From positions 1 through 45,548 of the forward strand of contig VBBQ01000012.1 in NCBI GenBank assembly GCA_005888755.1: a stretch of DNA of 45,548 bases, written 5' to 3'. The number at the start of each line of letters is the position of its first letter. The first letter of the stretch is position 1. Under the pieces are notes generated by a model. That model was not told the DNA's origin. It did not search any database and worked only from the letters and a program-made list of their open reading frames with translations. The DNA is from Candidatus Bathyarchaeota archaeon. Lineage in GTDB: Archaea; Thermoproteota; Bathyarchaeia; 40CM-2-53-6. A program made the position numbers and the translations under genes. Below, one piece after another: positions 32,272 through 40,403 of the stretch.

Positions 32272-32635
32272 CTCCGGGGCTCTGTTAATTCTTCGTTGGA
32301 TCCTACTTTCATCGGCCTCAAACTATTATATTCCAGAGGGAATATGATAGTGCGTCGTCGTGTATGAGCGCCTGTGCAAGAAGCCTCTGATGGTCTATTG
32401 ACCTAGAAGAAGGCTTACGGGTGTGAGATAGGCTTACAATATATGACAGGCCTAATGCCTGTTCTGGGGCGGTTGAGGTTCGACCGTTCCAGGCCAAAAT
32501 AGACCCTTGAGTGGGCTTGAGGCGGAAGGGCTCCCAGTTGAAGCGATGAAACGGAACCCGACGACGACGGTAATCCCTAGAGTCGATGAGAGCAAGTTAA
32601 CCTATCCAATGATTGGTTAACAGAACCGTCTCCGG
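32272..32635. mobile_element. TnpB-derived mini-element with inverted ends (defective)
   Basis: The left end (32272-32303) carries CTCTGTTAATTCTTCGTTGGAT, close to the tnpB tail end at 170-201 in the same orientation. The right end (32603-32635) is an inverted version with TTAACAGAACC. The two ends face outward exactly as at the 170-1498 element, but the interior is only about 300 bases and has no TnpB catalytic region. It is therefore a defective derivative or two tail remnants placed tail to tail. The interior holds only the degenerate tnpB tail described next. Confidence 0.6.
32510..32620 (+). pseudogene. Remnant of a tnpB C-terminus
   Basis: In one frame the DNA reads S-G-L-E-A-E-G-L-P-V-E-A-M-K-R-N-P-T and ends ...V-D-E-S-K-L-T-Y-P-M-I-G-stop (32618-32620). 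This aligns with the intact TnpB end, which has G-L-R-F-S-P-S-G-P-P-G-E-A-M-V and K-V-D-G-G-K-L-G. Upstream of it the frame loses the zinc ribbon and RuvC parts. Confidence 0.7.
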
Positions 32636-32787
32636 GCGATGTAGCTCTCTTCGTTGGTTCCGCGAGAAAGTGCACGCCCTCGTGCCCTTGAGCAGAAGAG
32701 AACTTGGATTGATGCTCTAATATTCCCCATTTCGGGCCGGTCAAGCTTTTTCTAAAGCGGACCTCGATTTTTCCGATTGCAAGCATC

Positions 32788-33534
32788 GTGAAGCCAGCAC
32801 TGCGAGCTCGTTTTGTTACTTTGTCCGCTGCAGCAGGGATTATCGGGCCGATCCTCTTCGCAATAATCGTGATAGCTCTGGGCTATCTATGGACGGGGTA
32901 TGACCCTCTGACCCAGACGATCAGCGAGCTGGGAGCAACAAATGCTCCGTACATGGGCATTCAAGCTCTGAACTTCGCCATCCTTGGCATTCTCACAATA
33001 ATTTTCGTCATTGGACTGGCTATTCACAATGGACTCTTCAGGTCAACTGCCATCGTCGTCGGAATGTATGGGCTCGGAACCTTGCTAGTGGCGTTTCTTC
33101 CGTGTGATCCTGGTTGCTCGTTTCGTGGCAGCTCGGTCGTGCAGGTTGCACATGGTCTAGATGCACTGATTTCCTTCATAGGACTCGCCATTGCGCCTTT
33201 ACTCTTCTGGCGGTCCAGTAGGACAGCTTCATCTTGGACCAAGACTTCGGTATGGTCGCTGCGCGTAGCGATCGGGTCGATACCATTACTCTGTGCCTAC
33301 CTGGCAATCACAATACTCGCCTCGTTGCCGTACACAGGGTTGCTTCAGAGAATCTTCTTCGGATTGCTTTTTGCCTGGATGATAGTGATAGCCTTGCGTT
33401 TGTTCAGTCTGCGCGGTATTCGCTTTCCTGGTTCTTCTGGTGAGGATGCTCACACGACAACAGTGGGGAGCGTCCATCCTTCCAGTAGTGACAATCTGGG
33501 GCGGTCTGAGACCTCTCCGAAAGAGCCCGCTTAG
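32788..33534 (+). CDS. DUF998 family membrane protein
   Basis: A 248-residue protein with six likely membrane helices (about 13-34, 57-77, 86-106, 122-141, 153-175 and 183-205) and a polar 45-residue tail. D-P-L-T-Q-T-I-S-E-L-G-A after the first helix and F-P-C-D-P-G-C near the third are typical of DUF998 (PF06197), whose function is unknown. The start is GTG 32788. It lies just beyond the TnpB mini-element, from which it gets no visible signal. Confidence 0.82.
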   Translation: MKPALRARFVTLSAAAGIIGPILFAIIVIALGYLWTGYDPLTQTISELGATNAPYMGIQALNFAILGILTIIFVIGLAIHNGLFRSTAIVVGMYGLGTLLVAFLPCDPGCSFRGSSVVQVAHGLDALISFIGLAIAPLLFWRSSRTASSWTKTSVWSLRVAIGSIPLLCAYLAITILASLPYTGLLQRIFFGLLFAWMIVIALRLFSLRGIRFPGSSGEDAHTTTVGSVHPSSSDNLGRSETSPKEPA

Positions 33535-33556
33535 CTGGGCATGTACGTCTCAGTCC

Positions 33557-33997
33557 TCACTTTAGGCGTGCTGCGGCAGCTTTGGCGGCGAGAGCTGCGA
33601 ACTCTTCGCGGCCGAAGGCTGTGCCCGAAAGCCCCCAACCACCTTCAGCGGCCTCAGTGAGTAGCACCCAAGTGCGACTAGCTTGGCTTGGGTCGCCCGA
33701 GATCTTGGTGACGATCTCGGTGATCTCTTTGACTAGTTGCTTCTGACCTTCCCGTGCCAACGCCGCTGGAGGAGTGATGACTTGGACGCGTACGGTGCGA
33801 GCGGAGGGGGTGGCTGCGGTGTGAACCGTCTTCGGGTCCATTCGGTGGATGTATGCGGCGGTGTTGTTCAGGTGGAAGGGACCAGGGGTTTTCACGCCTT
33901 CGGCGCGGAGAACGGCCATTGTTAGCTCGTGGCCAAGCTGAGCATCAGTTCCTGTTGGAAAGAGGTCTGCTGGTGCGTAAACATCGATCATTGGCAT
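33557..33997 (-). CDS. Tautomerase-superfamily protein
   Basis: A 146-residue protein with the catalytic Pro at position 2 after Met removal (M-P-M-I-D-V-Y-A-P). Two beta-alpha-beta halves follow (V-R-V-Q-V-I-T-P-P-A and the T-W-V-L-L-T-E strand with W-G-L-S-G). It is about twice the size of 4-oxalocrotonate tautomerase subunits, like the malonate semialdehyde decarboxylase and cis-CaaD branch. The arrangement with a divergent HxlR regulator gene is more usual in bacteria, so transfer is possible. Confidence 0.82.
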   Translation of the reverse strand: MPMIDVYAPADLFPTGTDAQLGHELTMAVLRAEGVKTPGPFHLNNTAAYIHRMDPKTVHTAATPSARTVRVQVITPPAALAREGQKQLVKEITEIVTKISGDPSQASRTWVLLTEAAEGGWGLSGTAFGREEFAALAAKAAAARLK

Positions 33998-34030
33998 GGA
34001 CGAAACGATTGGCAGATGGCAAAATGATAG

Positions 34031-34040
34031 CTAATATAGG
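34031..34040 (+). promoter_or_regulatory. TATA-like box in the tautomerase/HxlR divergent gap
   Basis: CTAATATAGG is centred about 30 nt before ATG 34068 and about 40 nt before the tautomerase start on the other strand. One HxlR dimer could control both directions. Confidence 0.4.
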
Positions 34041-34067
34041 TTGCTGGCTCCGAGGTCACCAGAGGGC

Positions 34068-34448
34068 ATGATGCAAGCTAAACGAAGAAAACGCGCAATG
34101 GCTGATTACGCGAAGACCACTACGAACGGTTACACGATTTGTGCCGCGGTCGAGTCAGCCCGAAGGATAGGAAACCAGTGGCGGTTGATAGTAATAAGGT
34201 ACCTCCTGGAACATCCCATGAGGTTCAACGAGCTCCTCAAAGTTGCCTGTGACATTGACCCCAAGACGCTCTCTCGAGTCCTGAAATATCTAACGAAGGA
34301 ACAAATCGTTCGAAGAGAGGTCCTCGACACGCAACCCTTCACTGTCCGGTACGAGCTGACAGACAAGGGAGAGCAAGTAAGACCGATAATGCAATCTCTG
34401 AAGGCATGGGGAGACGCCTGGGTGTTGCCTGAGATGTCTGCGGCGTGA
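34068..34448 (+). CDS. HxlR-type winged-helix transcription regulator
   Basis: A 126-residue HxlR family member. Characteristic C-A-A-V-E-S-A-R-R-I-G-N-Q-W-R-L-I-V-I-R-Y-L-L opens the wHTH. R-F-N-E-L-L-K-V-A-C-D-I-D-P-K-T-L-S-R-V-L-K-Y-L is the recognition region, and the wing V-R-Y-E-L-T-D-K-G is followed by a dimerisation helix with A-W-G-D-A-W. HxlR proteins usually control a divergent gene, here the tautomerase 70 bases away. The start is ATG 34068 or 34071; the codons upstream of it overlap the promoter. Confidence 0.9.
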   Translation: MMQAKRRKRAMADYAKTTTNGYTICAAVESARRIGNQWRLIVIRYLLEHPMRFNELLKVACDIDPKTLSRVLKYLTKEQIVRREVLDTQPFTVRYELTDKGEQVRPIMQSLKAWGDAWVLPEMSAA

Positions 34449-34497
34449 AGCTAGTCAGAGGAGCTGCATCTTGCTAATTTTACAATCGGTTACAGTC

Positions 34498-34508
34498 GCC
34501 TTTTTTTT
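34498..34508 (+). terminator. T-run after the HxlR gene
   Basis: CC followed by nine T (about 34499-34508) lies 50-60 nt after the HxlR stop; archaeal termination often needs only such a run. No hairpin precedes it. Confidence 0.4.
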
Positions 34509-34533
34509 ACCGGGACCTGCGAGCAAGCTCAAA

Positions 34534-34674
34534 TCAGGCTTCTCCCCTTGCTAGGAACTCTCGCTGCCTTTTCTTTTGTCTCCCGGTCCTGTGTCTCATG
34601 TAGAGCGCGTAGCCTCCAAGCATAATGCAGACGTCTCCTAGCACGAATGCCAAATCATTCAGAGGTATGATCAT
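34534..34674 (-). CDS. 46-residue single-pass membrane microprotein
   Basis: ATG 34674 to TGA 34534-34536 encodes M-I-I-P-L-N-D-L-A-F-V-L-G-D-V-C-I-M-L-G, then G-Y-A-L-Y-M-R-H-R, followed by a strongly basic tail (T-G-R-Q-K-K-R-Q-R-E) and a short end L-A-R-G-E-A. A hydrophobic helix at 4-26 with a positive C-terminal side fits a small N-out membrane anchor. It fills a 330-base gap between two opposed transcription units and has an AT-rich stretch about 20 nt upstream. No known family. It could be chance, but composition and topology are convincing for its size. Confidence 0.45.
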   Translation of the reverse strand: MIIPLNDLAFVLGDVCIMLGGYALYMRHRTGRQKKRQREFLARGEA

Positions 34675-34743
34675 GGTGCGTCGGGACAATTATCCTAGAC
34701 CATCACATCTCTGTAACAGTCGATATGTGAGTCAGGTGACGCG

Positions 34744-34750
34744 TTTAAGT
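34744..34750 (+). promoter_or_regulatory. TATA-like box for the SAM hydrolase gene
   Basis: TTTAAGT lies about 27-33 nt before ATG 34777, the spacing for a leaderless archaeal transcript. Confidence 0.5.
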
Positions 34751-34776
34751 CTCACTTCTCATGCCTCGACTCTTCG

Positions 34777-35568
34777 ATGAGAGTCGTCACTTTACTTTCT
34801 GACTTCGGGTCAAGAGACGGCTACGTTGCACAGATGAAAGGAACGATTCTGAACTTGTGCCCAAGTGCCCTCATCACGGACATTTCCCATGAAGTCGAGC
34901 GACACAATATTCCGATGGGATCGTTCGTTCTCGAAACGACCGCTCCATACTTTCCGAACGGCACCATACATGTGGCGATAGTGGATCCAGGAGTTGGAAG
35001 CCCTAGAAAGGGAATTGTCGTCGAATGCGAAAGGGGAATTTTTGTTGGACCTGATAATGGGCTAATGGCTCGAGCAAGCGAAAAGCTAGGTTTGAAGTCG
35101 GTTTATGAGATCCGAGAAAGAGGGTTTCAGAGGATGCCGGTTTCATCTACGTTTCATGGGAGAGATGTATTTGCACACGTCGCGGGCCTAATAGCTTTCG
35201 GCAGGAGACCTCATGAATCAGGTCCCAGAGTCTCCAAAATGGAAAAGCTCGATCTATCTCGGGCGAAGCTCTCCGGGAACAACCTTGTCTGTCAGGTGTT
35301 ACATGTAGATGTTTTTGGAAACGTTATCACCGACGTTGACGAAAACCTAGTCCGAGACCTGCCGAAAGGTGTTGGAAAAACCATCGAAATCAAGTCGGGA
35401 ACCAGAGTGCTCCAAGCCGAATACGTCGGATCCTACTACGAAGTCGACAATGGAGCCATGGCAGTTTTGCTCGGTAGTCAAGGGTACCTGGAAATTGCGG
35501 TTAGGGAAGGAAGCGCGAGAGACAAACTCAACACAAAGCCGTTAGAAAAGCTGGAACTCCGCTTCTAG
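34777..35568 (+). CDS. SAM hydroxide adenosyltransferase (DUF62, chlorinase/fluorinase superfamily)
   Basis: A 263-residue enzyme that splits S-adenosylmethionine into adenosine and methionine. Signature blocks: L-L-S-D-F-G-S-R-D-G-Y at 6-16, I-V-D-P-G-V-G-S-P-R near 68-77, F-V-G-P-D-N-G near 89-95, T-F-H-G-R-D-V-F in the middle, and H-V-D-V-F-G-N-V-I-T-D opening the C-terminal domain. The D-x-R/H water-activating set of the hydrolase group appears (D-P-G-V-G-S-P-R, H-G-R-D), and no halogenase loop insertion is seen. It is convergent with nadM, sharing one CTAG for both stops. Confidence 0.9.
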   Translation: MRVVTLLSDFGSRDGYVAQMKGTILNLCPSALITDISHEVERHNIPMGSFVLETTAPYFPNGTIHVAIVDPGVGSPRKGIVVECERGIFVGPDNGLMARASEKLGLKSVYEIRERGFQRMPVSSTFHGRDVFAHVAGLIAFGRRPHESGPRVSKMEKLDLSRAKLSGNNLVCQVLHVDVFGNVITDVDENLVRDLPKGVGKTIEIKSGTRVLQAEYVGSYYEVDNGAMAVLLGSQGYLEIAVREGSARDKLNTKPLEKLELRF

Positions 35569-36086
35569 TTCTTGTCGGTCTGGGCTATCTCTCTCATTCG
35601 TTCCTCTCCCTTGATTTTCTTAATGTAAGCGGCGACAGATTTTGGTAGGAGTTCTTCCCAGTTTTTCCCCTCTACGATCCTCTTCCTCACTTCTGTTGCA
35701 GTAAACGAGGTTCGGTTGAACATCGGTATCTTCTCAACGCGCATCCCTGCCTCTTTCAGCAGCCTACCTGTTAGCGGTTCATTGGTGAAAACTAGATCAA
35801 AACTAGGTGTCTGGGAGAGAAGGTGGGAGACCCATACTTTGTGGAACTCGGCATCGGGAAGAGGCAACACCGTGAATCTGTTCGCGTCTATCTTCGCCTC
35901 CTTGAGAGCCAGCCGAATCATCGTAATTCTTTCCCCCGCGGTAAACGGGTTCTCGAGAGTATGGCTGTCATGTGCGCTTCCCACGACTATGACTAGTTCG
36001 TCTACCTTGCTCAGGATGTGTTTTACCGCCTCAAGATGTCCGAGGTGGAATGGTTGGAACCGGCCTATGTAGAGGCCAGTTGTCAA
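35565..36086 (-). CDS. nadM: Nicotinamide-nucleotide adenylyltransferase, archaeal NadM type
   Basis: A 173-residue nucleotidyltransferase that makes NAD from NMN and ATP. G-R-F-Q-P-F-H-L-G-H at 8-17 holds the H-x-G-H motif, V-G-S-A-H-D-S-H-T-L-E-N-P-F-T-A-G-E-R follows, and F-T-A-T-E-V-R-K-R-I is the ISSTxVR-like end motif. The start is TTG 36086 (M-T-T-G-L-Y-I-G-R). It is 3 nt from the ogt stop, so the two form an operon. Confidence 0.94.
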   Translation of the reverse strand: MTTGLYIGRFQPFHLGHLEAVKHILSKVDELVIVVGSAHDSHTLENPFTAGERITMIRLALKEAKIDANRFTVLPLPDAEFHKVWVSHLLSQTPSFDLVFTNEPLTGRLLKEAGMRVEKIPMFNRTSFTATEVRKRIVEGKNWEELLPKSVAAYIKKIKGEERMREIAQTDKN

Positions 36087-36089
36087 GTC

Positions 36090-36662
36090 TCAGGCTCCAG
36101 TCGGAACCCAAAGGGCCTTTGAGGAAATCCTGTCTGCTTCTATCGATACGCCTTCTCGCTCTAGAAGGTCCCGCTTGACCTCGCAGCCGTAGTCAGAAAG
36201 CGCCCCTCCAATTGAGTAATTGCCAACCTCCAGGTCAGCCGGTACTACTCGGTGACATGGGACGAACAGTGGCCATGGATTTCTCGCGACAGCTGTTCCA
36301 ACTGCCCTTGGACCGGAGTTGATTCGTTGGGCTATCAACCCGTAGCTCGTCACACGGCCCTTCGGAATCTCTCTCATGCGTTCGCAGACGTTCTTCTGGA
36401 ATTCAGATACACTTCCCCAGTCAAGGCGAATTGTACTGGTCGACTTCTTACCCTCGTAGAGGTTGACCATTTGGTCCAATGCGTTGTCCGACTCGCGCGT
36501 AGGGTCACGACTGATAGTTCCGCTAGTGTCGGTCCGAAGGTGACGCTCCAGAGCCACTTTTGATTTTGAGAATGACGAGGCGATTAGTCCACTTCGACCA
36601 CTTATCAGTACGCCAAACCATGTTCCATCGTGCTCTCTGGTCGCCAGAGTGAGTTTCTCCAT
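36090..36662 (-). CDS. ogt: Methylated-DNA-protein cysteine methyltransferase
   Basis: A 190-residue O6-alkylguanine repair protein. The acceptor Cys136 is in P-C-H-R-V, preceded by R-V-T-S-Y-G-L-I-A (DNA-binding helix, arginine finger region) and followed by Y-S-I-G-G in the place of the usual Y-x-G-G. The N-terminal 80 residues are the less conserved ribonuclease-H-like domain. Together with NadM it makes a DNA-damage/NAD gene pair; no functional tie is known. Confidence 0.93.
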   Translation of the reverse strand: MEKLTLATREHDGTWFGVLISGRSGLIASSFSKSKVALERHLRTDTSGTISRDPTRESDNALDQMVNLYEGKKSTSTIRLDWGSVSEFQKNVCERMREIPKGRVTSYGLIAQRINSGPRAVGTAVARNPWPLFVPCHRVVPADLEVGNYSIGGALSDYGCEVKRDLLEREGVSIEADRISSKALWVPTGA

Positions 36663-36697
36663 TGGTCGCTTCGCCTCTTTCTCCGAAAGCTGCTCTC

Positions 36698-36706
36698 CTT
36701 AAAGAA
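36698..36706 (+). promoter_or_regulatory. TATA-like box for rtcA
   Basis: CTTAAAGAA is centred about 29 nt before ATG 36731, so the message is probably leaderless at that ATG and not at TTG 36713. Confidence 0.5.
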
Positions 36707-36730
36707 TAGTCCTTGAACGCTGGGCCCAAG

Positions 36731-37786
36731 ATGATCGAGGTAGACGGGAGCTTCGGCGAAGGAGGAGGACAAGTTCTCCGAACCGCAGTGGCTATCGCGG
36801 CCGTACTATCGAAGGAGATCCACGTCTTCAATATCAGAGCCGGAAGAGCTGAACCCGGAATCAGACCTCAACACATGACTGGAGTCAAAGCCGCAAATGA
36901 GCTCTGCTCTGGTAATTTGGAAGGGTTGAAGGTCGGTTCTAGAGAGTTCACCTTCAAACCAGGAAAGCTGAGGGTTGGAAGTCACCGATTTGATGTGGGC
37001 ACGGCAGGAAGCGTGACCCTCGTCCTCCAGACGTTAATGCCCATCCTTGCGTTTGCGCCTGGTGCTATCCAATTGGAGATCACAGGTGGAACCGACGTCA
37101 AGTGGAGTCCACCAATTGACTACCTTCGCCTCGTAACATTGCCTATCCTCAAGAAAATCGGCTATCAGGGTGACTTGGAAACGGTGCAAAGGGGACACTA
37201 CCCGAAGGGAGGAGGACTAGTCAGATTCTCAACCAAAGGTCCTTCCACGCTGCAACCGCTAATCGACGAGAAGCCCGGCTCTATCTCGAAGGTCTATGGC
37301 ATCAGCCATGCTGTTGCCCTACCTAGACTTGTGGCGGAGCGACAGGCAACCGCCGCCAAGAAGATTCTCGAAGAAGCAAAACTGCCGTCTCCCTCCCTAG
37401 AGATTGAGATCACAGAAGATAGGAGACAGTTGGGACCTGGCAGTGGAATAGTGTTGTCCGCCGAAACTCAGAACAAGAGCATTCTGGGATCAGACGCTCT
37501 CGGTGAGAGAGGAAGACCCGCAGAAGAAGTAGGCTCAACCGCAGGAAAGATCCTCGTAGAAGAGGTCGAGTCAAGGGCGATGCTGGATCGCCACATGGGA
37601 GACATCATCGTTCCATATCTGGCACTTGCAAATGGGACGTCTGAAGTCTCTGTCTCACGAGTTACTCAGCACACACAGACTAATGTCAAGGTTGCGGAGT
37701 GGTTTACTGGAACTAGATTCGATCTTGAGGGCGAGATTGATCACCCGGGCAAGGTTCGGGTCAGGGGAATTGGATCGACGTTCTAA
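36731..37786 (+). CDS. rtcA: RNA 3'-terminal phosphate cyclase
   Basis: A 351-residue enzyme that converts RNA 3'-phosphates to 2',3'-cyclic ends using ATP. It opens I-E-V-D-G-S-F-G-E-G-G-G-Q-V-L-R-T-A, followed by N-I-R-A-G-R-A-E-P-G-I-R-P-Q-H, both family signatures. The inserted domain is at about 180-270. The nucleotidylated His is probably that of M-L-D-R-H-M-G-D-I, followed by V-P-Y-L-A-L-A. The start is set by the TATA distance. UPF0248 at 1541 has been linked to RNA end recognition, but the two genes are far apart. Confidence 0.93.
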   Translation: MIEVDGSFGEGGGQVLRTAVAIAAVLSKEIHVFNIRAGRAEPGIRPQHMTGVKAANELCSGNLEGLKVGSREFTFKPGKLRVGSHRFDVGTAGSVTLVLQTLMPILAFAPGAIQLEITGGTDVKWSPPIDYLRLVTLPILKKIGYQGDLETVQRGHYPKGGGLVRFSTKGPSTLQPLIDEKPGSISKVYGISHAVALPRLVAERQATAAKKILEEAKLPSPSLEIEITEDRRQLGPGSGIVLSAETQNKSILGSDALGERGRPAEEVGSTAGKILVEEVESRAMLDRHMGDIIVPYLALANGTSEVSVSRVTQHTQTNVKVAEWFTGTRFDLEGEIDHPGKVRVRGIGSTF

Positions 37787-37819
37787 CCCGAACTGGATTA
37801 CTCGTGTTCGCGTATCTGG

Positions 37820-39055
37820 CTATCTAACTCTCGCATTTGACGGCACGTCTGCTCTAACAATCGCTCCTGGGCCAATCCAGGCGTCTGCTCCGATCTTGAC
37901 TCCAGGGAAGATGGAGACGTTGATGCCTGTTTTCACCCCCTCGCCGAAAATTGCACCCAACTTTCGTTGTCCACTGTCTACCATTTCCCTTTTCACTTTC
38001 GACTCCACATCGGAATCATTGAACTTCAGATTGGCAGTGATCGTCCCTGCCCCGAGCGAAGTTCCCTCACCAAGAACGCTGTCTCCAACGTAGCATAGAT
38101 GGGAAATCCTGGCGTCATCCATGACGAGACTATTCTTGACTTCGCAGCCCGCCCCGACCTTCACTCCCTTCCCGAGCGAGGTTCCTGGTCGGAGGTACGC
38201 ATTCGGGCCCACTACCGCACCCTCACCGACGTAAACAGGACCCTCAATGTAGGATCCAGACTTCACAAGCGATCCGCTCGACAAAGTGACACTGCCCTTC
38301 AGATGCACGCCTACCTCCGTCTCTCCATCACGAACCTCTTCGTCAGAATCCAGTGCCGACCGGTTCGCCTCTAACAGATCCCAAGGATAGCTAATGCCCA
38401 CCCAATCTTCCTTGCCAAAGGGAATTGCACGGATCCGTCTCCCTTCTGCCATCAGCAAGCTTAGCGAATCGGTTAGCTCGAACTCTCCCCTTCGAGACTT
38501 GCGGGTCCTCCTTATGGCAGGGAAGATGGAATTGTCGAGAACATAGATGCCTGCGTTAACGACTCCAACGTTGCCGCTAGCCACCTTCTCATGGATCGCG
38601 ACAATATTTCCCCTCTTGACTATGAGGCTACCGAAGCGCGACGGGTCCTTTACTTCTGCCGCACCCATCAACAGATCCTTAGAATCCGAAGACTTGACGA
38701 ACTTGTCAAGAGCATCCTGATCATAGTAGTTATCCCCATAGACGATTAGAAAACGATCTTCGCCCCGGAATTCGTTCTCAACCGTCTTCACCGCGTCCGC
38801 CGTTCCTCCCAGCCTCTTCTGTTTCAGGCACCTTATCTCGCAGCCAAGCTGTCGCCCATCTTTGAAGAAGCTCTTGATCTTCTCGGCTTCGAACTGGACT
38901 ACCATTACGATCTCCCGGACCCCTGCCTGAACAAGCGCCCTGACTGTTCTCCTTAGGAGGGGTTCTCCACCGACGGGAAGGAGATGCTTAGGGTTCTTCT
39001 CGGCAAGCGGCCAGAGCCGTTCTCCTCTACCCGCGGCGAGAATAGCAGCCTTCAT
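37820..39055 (-). CDS. Bifunctional sugar-1-phosphate nucleotidylyltransferase/acetyltransferase (GlmU-like)
   Basis: A 411-residue protein. The N-terminal nucleotidyltransferase has L-A-A-G-R-G-E-R-L-W-P-L (6-17), N-P-K-H-L-L-P-V-G-G, and V-Y-G-D-N-Y-Y near 100 for the metal Asp. From about 250 come hexapeptide left-handed helix repeats (V-Y-V-G-E-G-A-V-V-G and onward) with the G-A-G-T-I-T-A-N-L-K-F-N acetyltransferase motif. This is the layout of ST0452 of Sulfolobus, which acts on glucose-1-P and GlcNAc-1-P and acetylates glucosamine-1-P. It lies 5 nt after the mutase gene, which would make its substrate. Confidence 0.92.
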   Translation of the reverse strand: MKAAILAAGRGERLWPLAEKNPKHLLPVGGEPLLRRTVRALVQAGVREIVMVVQFEAEKIKSFFKDGRQLGCEIRCLKQKRLGGTADAVKTVENEFRGEDRFLIVYGDNYYDQDALDKFVKSSDSKDLLMGAAEVKDPSRFGSLIVKRGNIVAIHEKVASGNVGVVNAGIYVLDNSIFPAIRRTRKSRRGEFELTDSLSLLMAEGRRIRAIPFGKEDWVGISYPWDLLEANRSALDSDEEVRDGETEVGVHLKGSVTLSSGSLVKSGSYIEGPVYVGEGAVVGPNAYLRPGTSLGKGVKVGAGCEVKNSLVMDDARISHLCYVGDSVLGEGTSLGAGTITANLKFNDSDVESKVKREMVDSGQRKLGAIFGEGVKTGINVSIFPGVKIGADAWIGPGAIVRADVPSNARVR

Positions 39056-39060
39056 TCTCT

Positions 39061-40392
39061 TCAGCGTCCCTTCAAGACGCGTCTCAAGAGTCCGAGCGTT
39101 TCTTTCATGACTCTGGTTGCTTCGGGTTTATCTTTCGATTCTCCAGTCACGCGTATCACAGGCTCAGTGCCACTGTCCCGGACGAGAACCCAGGCGTTCT
39201 CGGTGCTCACTCTCAGCCCGAACCTTGTCTCGACGGAAGAGTCTTTCCCGAGAATCTTCTTCAAGCCGGTGCCGACCGTAGAGATCATCCCTTTAGAGAG
39301 CTTGCCAACATGATTGATGCCTTCTCTGATCATGTGATATTCGGGAACATCGCTGACCATTTCTGAAACACGCAGACCGAGGGTTTCAGAAGCCTTGAGA
39401 AACAGTAGTCCAGAAAGCGGTCCGTCTGGACAAGAATTGTAATCTCGGTGAATCCACGCCCCAGACGGTTCGCCGGCGAAGTTCGCTCCCAATCGTTTCA
39501 TCTCGCGCAAGAGCTTAGCATCCCCCACCGGCCCTCGAACCAGCTTCGCGCCATGCGTCTCAGCTATCTCATCCACGACCATTGAGGCATCGAGCGGGAC
39601 GACGAAGGGACCCTTGGAGCTTTTTGCGAGAAAGGCGATGTAGGATGCGAGTATTCTATCTTGCAATGGGCAAACCCCGTTCTCGTCGACGATGTACATT
39701 CTGTCTGCGTCGCCATCAAACGCGATGCCCGCATCAAAATTAGTCTCAACTACCATACTACCAAGGGTCCCAACGCTTTTCCTCGTGGGCTCCGAGCCCC
39801 GACCGGGAAATTCTCCATCAGGATACCCGTTGATTGTCGTAACTTTGTCGAGTCTCTCTCTGTAAATTGCCGGAGCGAGTTCTGAGGCTGCACCGTTACC
39901 GAGATCGAGTACAATCTTCCATTTCTTCTTGAAGGCCACGCGTGCTAGCAATTCCTTGTACTCTCTCGGTTCTGCGGGCTCAACGCCTGATGCTCTTCCG
40001 TTGTAGGGAAGCTGTTTCCAGTTCTTCAAGCTCAGACGCGTCTCGTCATCGAGAGCCTCCCCAAGCTTGTTGAACACTTTGAACCCGTTATACTCCGGCG
40101 GGTTATGACTGGCAGTGATCATTACTCCGGCCGATCGTCCCAGAGATTTCGTCTCATAAGCGAGTGCCGGTGTCGGAATCAAGCCAAAGTCGAGAACTTT
40201 CGATCCGTTCTCGAGTGCGGCTGCAAGAAAAGATGCTTTGAGTACCGGGCCTGAGTATCGTGGATCGTTTCCAAGCGCCAGCTCCTCTCCCAAGTTCCTT
40301 GGGATGAGCTTGCCTAGCTCGAATGCGACTGATGAATTTACAGTTTCAGGATATTTGCCCCGGATTCCGGAGCTGCCGAATTGCAGGTTCAA
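39061..40392 (-). CDS. Phosphohexomutase, phosphoglucosamine/phosphomannomutase family
   Basis: A 443-residue enzyme. The phosphoserine is Ser95 in T-A-S-H-N-P-P, the Mg loop is D-G-D-A-D-R (226-231), G-E-P-S-G binds sugar, and R-D-S-G-T-E-P-V-I-R binds the phosphate. Together with the GlmU-like gene it gives the step glucosamine-6-P to glucosamine-1-P, so phosphoglucosamine mutase is the best reading, although family members often take mannose and glucose too. The start is TTG 40392, 11 nt after the eS1 stop, so the sugar genes may be read with the ribosomal cluster. Confidence 0.92.
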   Translation of the reverse strand: MNLQFGSSGIRGKYPETVNSSVAFELGKLIPRNLGEELALGNDPRYSGPVLKASFLAAALENGSKVLDFGLIPTPALAYETKSLGRSAGVMITASHNPPEYNGFKVFNKLGEALDDETRLSLKNWKQLPYNGRASGVEPAEPREYKELLARVAFKKKWKIVLDLGNGAASELAPAIYRERLDKVTTINGYPDGEFPGRGSEPTRKSVGTLGSMVVETNFDAGIAFDGDADRMYIVDENGVCPLQDRILASYIAFLAKSSKGPFVVPLDASMVVDEIAETHGAKLVRGPVGDAKLLREMKRLGANFAGEPSGAWIHRDYNSCPDGPLSGLLFLKASETLGLRVSEMVSDVPEYHMIREGINHVGKLSKGMISTVGTGLKKILGKDSSVETRFGLRVSTENAWVLVRDSGTEPVIRVTGESKDKPEATRVMKETLGLLRRVLKGR

Positions 40393-40403
40393 AACTGGCA
40401 GCG

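Noticed and set aside
32460-32500. GGTTCGACC resembling a tRNA T-arm
   Set aside because: No 5-bp T stem around it, no acceptor or anticodon arm; the region lies in the TnpB remnant, whose intact relative has a similar GGTTCAGCC in coding sequence.
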